Positions 62,356-64,000 of a stretch of DNA of 64,000 nucleotides are shown here, in pieces. Every line of letters begins with the position of its first letter. Within the stretch, counting starts at the first letter, position 1. Both the position numbers and the translations under genes were made by a program. The notes beneath the pieces are model-generated. The model had not been told where the DNA came from. It saw nothing but the letters and a program-made list of their open reading frames with translations, and did no database searches. This stretch comes from Streptomyces sp. CB02056 (GTDB taxonomy: Bacteria; Actinomycetota; Actinomycetes; Streptomycetales; Streptomycetaceae): NCBI RefSeq assembly GCF_001905545.1, contig NZ_LIPD01000022.1, forward strand, positions 1 to 64,000, read 5' to 3'.

Positions 62356-64000
62356 CCAGGGACCCGGACGAGCTGCTGGAACTGCTGCCCCAGTGGCACC
62401 GGCTGCGGGACGCCGACGCGGGCGAGCCGCTGCGCGCCCTGCTGGCCGTCATCGCCGAACAGGTCGACGTCGTCCGCGGCGGCGTCGACCAGGGCTACCA
62501 GGACTGGTTCGTGGAGACCGCCGCCGACTGGGCCGTCGCCTACCTCGGCGACCTGGTCGGCTACCGGATCCTGCCCGGCTACGAGGAGGTGCTCGCCACC
62601 GGCCTGCACGGCGAGGCCTCCGCCGAGCGGATCGCGGCCCGCGACCGGCTCGCCGCCCGGCTGGCGCCCCGCCAGGACGTCGCGAACACGGTCGCCAACC
62701 GCCGCCGCAAGGGCACCCTCGCCCTGCTGGAGGAGCTGTCCGCCTCGGTCGCCGACTGGCCGGCCCGCGCCGTGGAGCTCTCCCGGCTGCTCGCCGGCAC
62801 CCAGCCGGTGCGGCTGCTGCGCCCGGACGAGGAGCCGGCCGACCGGCAGCGGCTGGGCCGGGGCCGGCTGGTCGACGTCCGGCGCGGCGCGGCGCTGGAC
62901 CTGCTCGGCGGGCCCTTCGACGGCCAGGCGCACACCGTCGACGTCCGCCGGGCCGCCTCCCCGCGCCGCCAGGGCGGCTACACCCCGGCCGGTGTCGCCC
63001 TGTCCGTGTGGCGGCTGAAGCCGTACCCGGTGACCCGGGCGCCGGCCTACTGCGTCGACCGGGCCAGGAACCTCTTCACCTTCTCCGTCCTCGGCAACGA
63101 CGCCCCGCTGGTCACCCGGCCCGAGCCGGGGCCGGCCGGCGCGCACCCCGCGACGGCCGACACCGTGCCGGCCCCGATCCGGCGCCGACAGCTGGCCGAG
63201 CGCACGGCCGACTACTACGGGCCCGGCAAGAGCTTCGCCATCTGGCGCGACGGCTCCCAGGAGCCCGTCCCGCCCGCCGAGATCGTGGTGGCCGACCTGA
63301 CCGACTGGACGTACCGGCCCAAGCGCGGCCAGGTCGCCGTCGACCCGCTGCTCGGCCGGATCGCCTTCGGCGCCCGCTCCGCCCCGCGCCGCGGCGTCTG
63401 GGTCGACTACCACTACGCGTTCGGCGACGACACCGGCGGCGGCGAGTACCCGCGCGACCGCCCGGAGGCCCGGCACCGGACGCTCTACCAGGTCGGCCCC
63501 GGCCGGCCGTTCGAGCGGATCAACGACGCGTACGAGCAGTGGCGCGCCGACCAGCGGGACGGCACCGCGGGCGGCTCCGCCGTCATCGAGATCACCCACA
63601 GCGGTGCCTACCAGGAGCAGTTGGACTTCGACCTGGAGGCCGACGACCGGCTCGAACTGCGCGCCGCCGAGGGCACCCGGCCGGTGATCCGGCTGCTCGA
63701 CTGGTACAGCAACCGGCCGGACGCGCTCAACGTCCGGGGCACCTGCGCGGGCGGGCGGCTCGTCCTGGACGGCCTGCTGGTCACCGGTCGCGGGGTCAAC
63801 GTCACCGGGCCGCTCGCCTCCGTCACCCTGCGGCACTGCACCCTGGTGCCGGGCTGGTCCCTGGAGCCGCACTGCGAACCGCACGCGCCGCAGGAGCCCA
63901 GCCTGGTGCTGGACCACACCACGGCCTGTGTCCGGATCGAGCGCAGCATCCTGGGCACGATCCAGGTCGTCGGCGACGAGGTGGACGACGACCCGCTGGA
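62352..64000 (+). CDS. Phage tail protein (P2 gpI-like) of the eCIS baseplate, cut by window edge
   Basis: The frame runs off the right edge. The N-terminus ELLELLPQWHRLRDADAGEP, followed by VDQGYQDWFVETAADWAVAY and LGDLVGYRILPGYEE, matches the P2 gpI-like wedge-end proteins of eCIS. A middle region with RRKGTLALLEELSASVADWP follows. From about residue 460 the sequence turns into short repeats (GGRLVLDGLLVTGRGVNVTG, SVTLRHCTLVPG, VLDHTTACVRIERSILG) that look like a parallel beta-helix, perhaps a fibre or carbohydrate-binding part. Confidence 0.88.
   Translation, partial: MTRDPDELLELLPQWHRLRDADAGEPLRALLAVIAEQVDVVRGGVDQGYQDWFVETAADWAVAYLGDLVGYRILPGYEEVLATGLHGEASAERIAARDRLAARLAPRQDVANTVANRRRKGTLALLEELSASVADWPARAVELSRLLAGTQPVRLLRPDEEPADRQRLGRGRLVDVRRGAALDLLGGPFDGQAHTVDVRRAASPRRQGGYTPAGVALSVWRLKPYPVTRAPAYCVDRARNLFTFSVLGNDAPLVTRPEPGPAGAHPATADTVPAPIRRRQLAERTADYYGPGKSFAIWRDGSQEPVPPAEIVVADLTDWTYRPKRGQVAVDPLLGRIAFGARSAPRRGVWVDYHYAFGDDTGGGEYPRDRPEARHRTLYQVGPGRPFERINDAYEQWRADQRDGTAGGSAVIEITHSGAYQEQLDFDLEADDRLELRAAEGTRPVIRLLDWYSNRPDALNVRGTCAGGRLVLDGLLVTGRGVNVTGPLASVTLRHCTLVPGWSLEPHCEPHAPQEPSLVLDHTTACVRIERSILGTIQVVGDEVDDDPL

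Noticed and set aside
37342..64000. Interpretation as a prophage
   Set aside because: Sheath, tube and baseplate genes are present, but no capsid, portal, terminase, integrase or lysogeny gene is in the 27 kb seen. DUF4255, DUF4157 and the AAA+ ATPase are eCIS marks.
37342..64000. Interpretation as a type VI secretion system
   Set aside because: No TssJ, TssL or TssM-like membrane-complex gene, no ClpV-type sheath-recycling ATPase, and the spike is not a fused VgrG. The host type is also a Gram-positive.

Overview
The window is very GC-rich, with Streptomyces-type codon use, start codons (ATG, GTG, TTG) and gene families. These include a mycothiol-reductase-like protein, a DrrAB exporter, an XRE regulator with a repeat-rich C-terminus, EryCIII-like glycosyltransferase and CYP105/107-type P450s. 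The source is most likely a member of Streptomycetaceae (Streptomyces, Kitasatospora or a close relative). No tRNA or rRNA gene was recognised.

Layout. (1) 1-5416: a minus-strand pair (secreted SGNH/GDSL hydrolase cut by the window edge; Tat-exported bicovalent FAD oxidase with a C-terminal frameshift) diverges from a plus-strand operon of ABC ATPase, ABC permease, DsbA-like oxidoreductase and MarR regulator. Two inverted repeats lie between them. (2) 5417-8270: decayed mobile DNA, with a broken large serine integrase, a 43-codon exonuclease III tail and a cas3 fragment. (3) 8280-22874: a complete type I-E CRISPR-Cas locus. The operon cas3-cse1-cse2-cas7-cas5-cas6e-cas1-cas2 is on the minus strand, with array 1 and a small zinc-ribbon/XRE cassette to its left, array 2 abutting cas2, and array 3 diverging from cas3. 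(4) 23113-34331: two P450 genes, then two duplicated CRISPR cassettes (arrays 4 and 5). Each cassette is preceded by the 3' end of a glycosyltransferase gene, the first codons of cas3 and a copy of the leader. After them come the intact glycosyltransferase, an ATP-grasp ligase and a dikinase-like protein on the minus strand, probably a small natural-product pathway. (5) 34920-37149: a two-enzyme peptidoglycan hydrolase and a small holin-like membrane protein. (6) 37342-64000 and beyond: an extracellular-type contractile injection system (eCIS, phage-tail-like particle). It encodes sheath, tube, baseplate and hub parts, spike tip, AAA+ ATPase, and a 2068-residue DUF4157 protein followed by a candidate immunity-like gene.

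In all, the window holds 85 recognisable type I-E repeats and 80 spacers in five arrays. Four arrays (1, 3, 4, 5) point right, have related leaders, and have cas3-derived DNA just outside the leader, so cas3 5'-leader-array appears to have been copied as a unit several times. Array 2 uses a different repeat and has only 18 bases between cas2 and its leader-side repeat.

The eCIS genes are tightly packed (ATGA/GTGA overlaps) and run as one long operon. No capsid, terminase or T6SS membrane-complex gene was seen in the window, so it is a particle locus rather than a prophage or T6SS. All family assignments rest on motifs and gene order read by eye; no database search was run.
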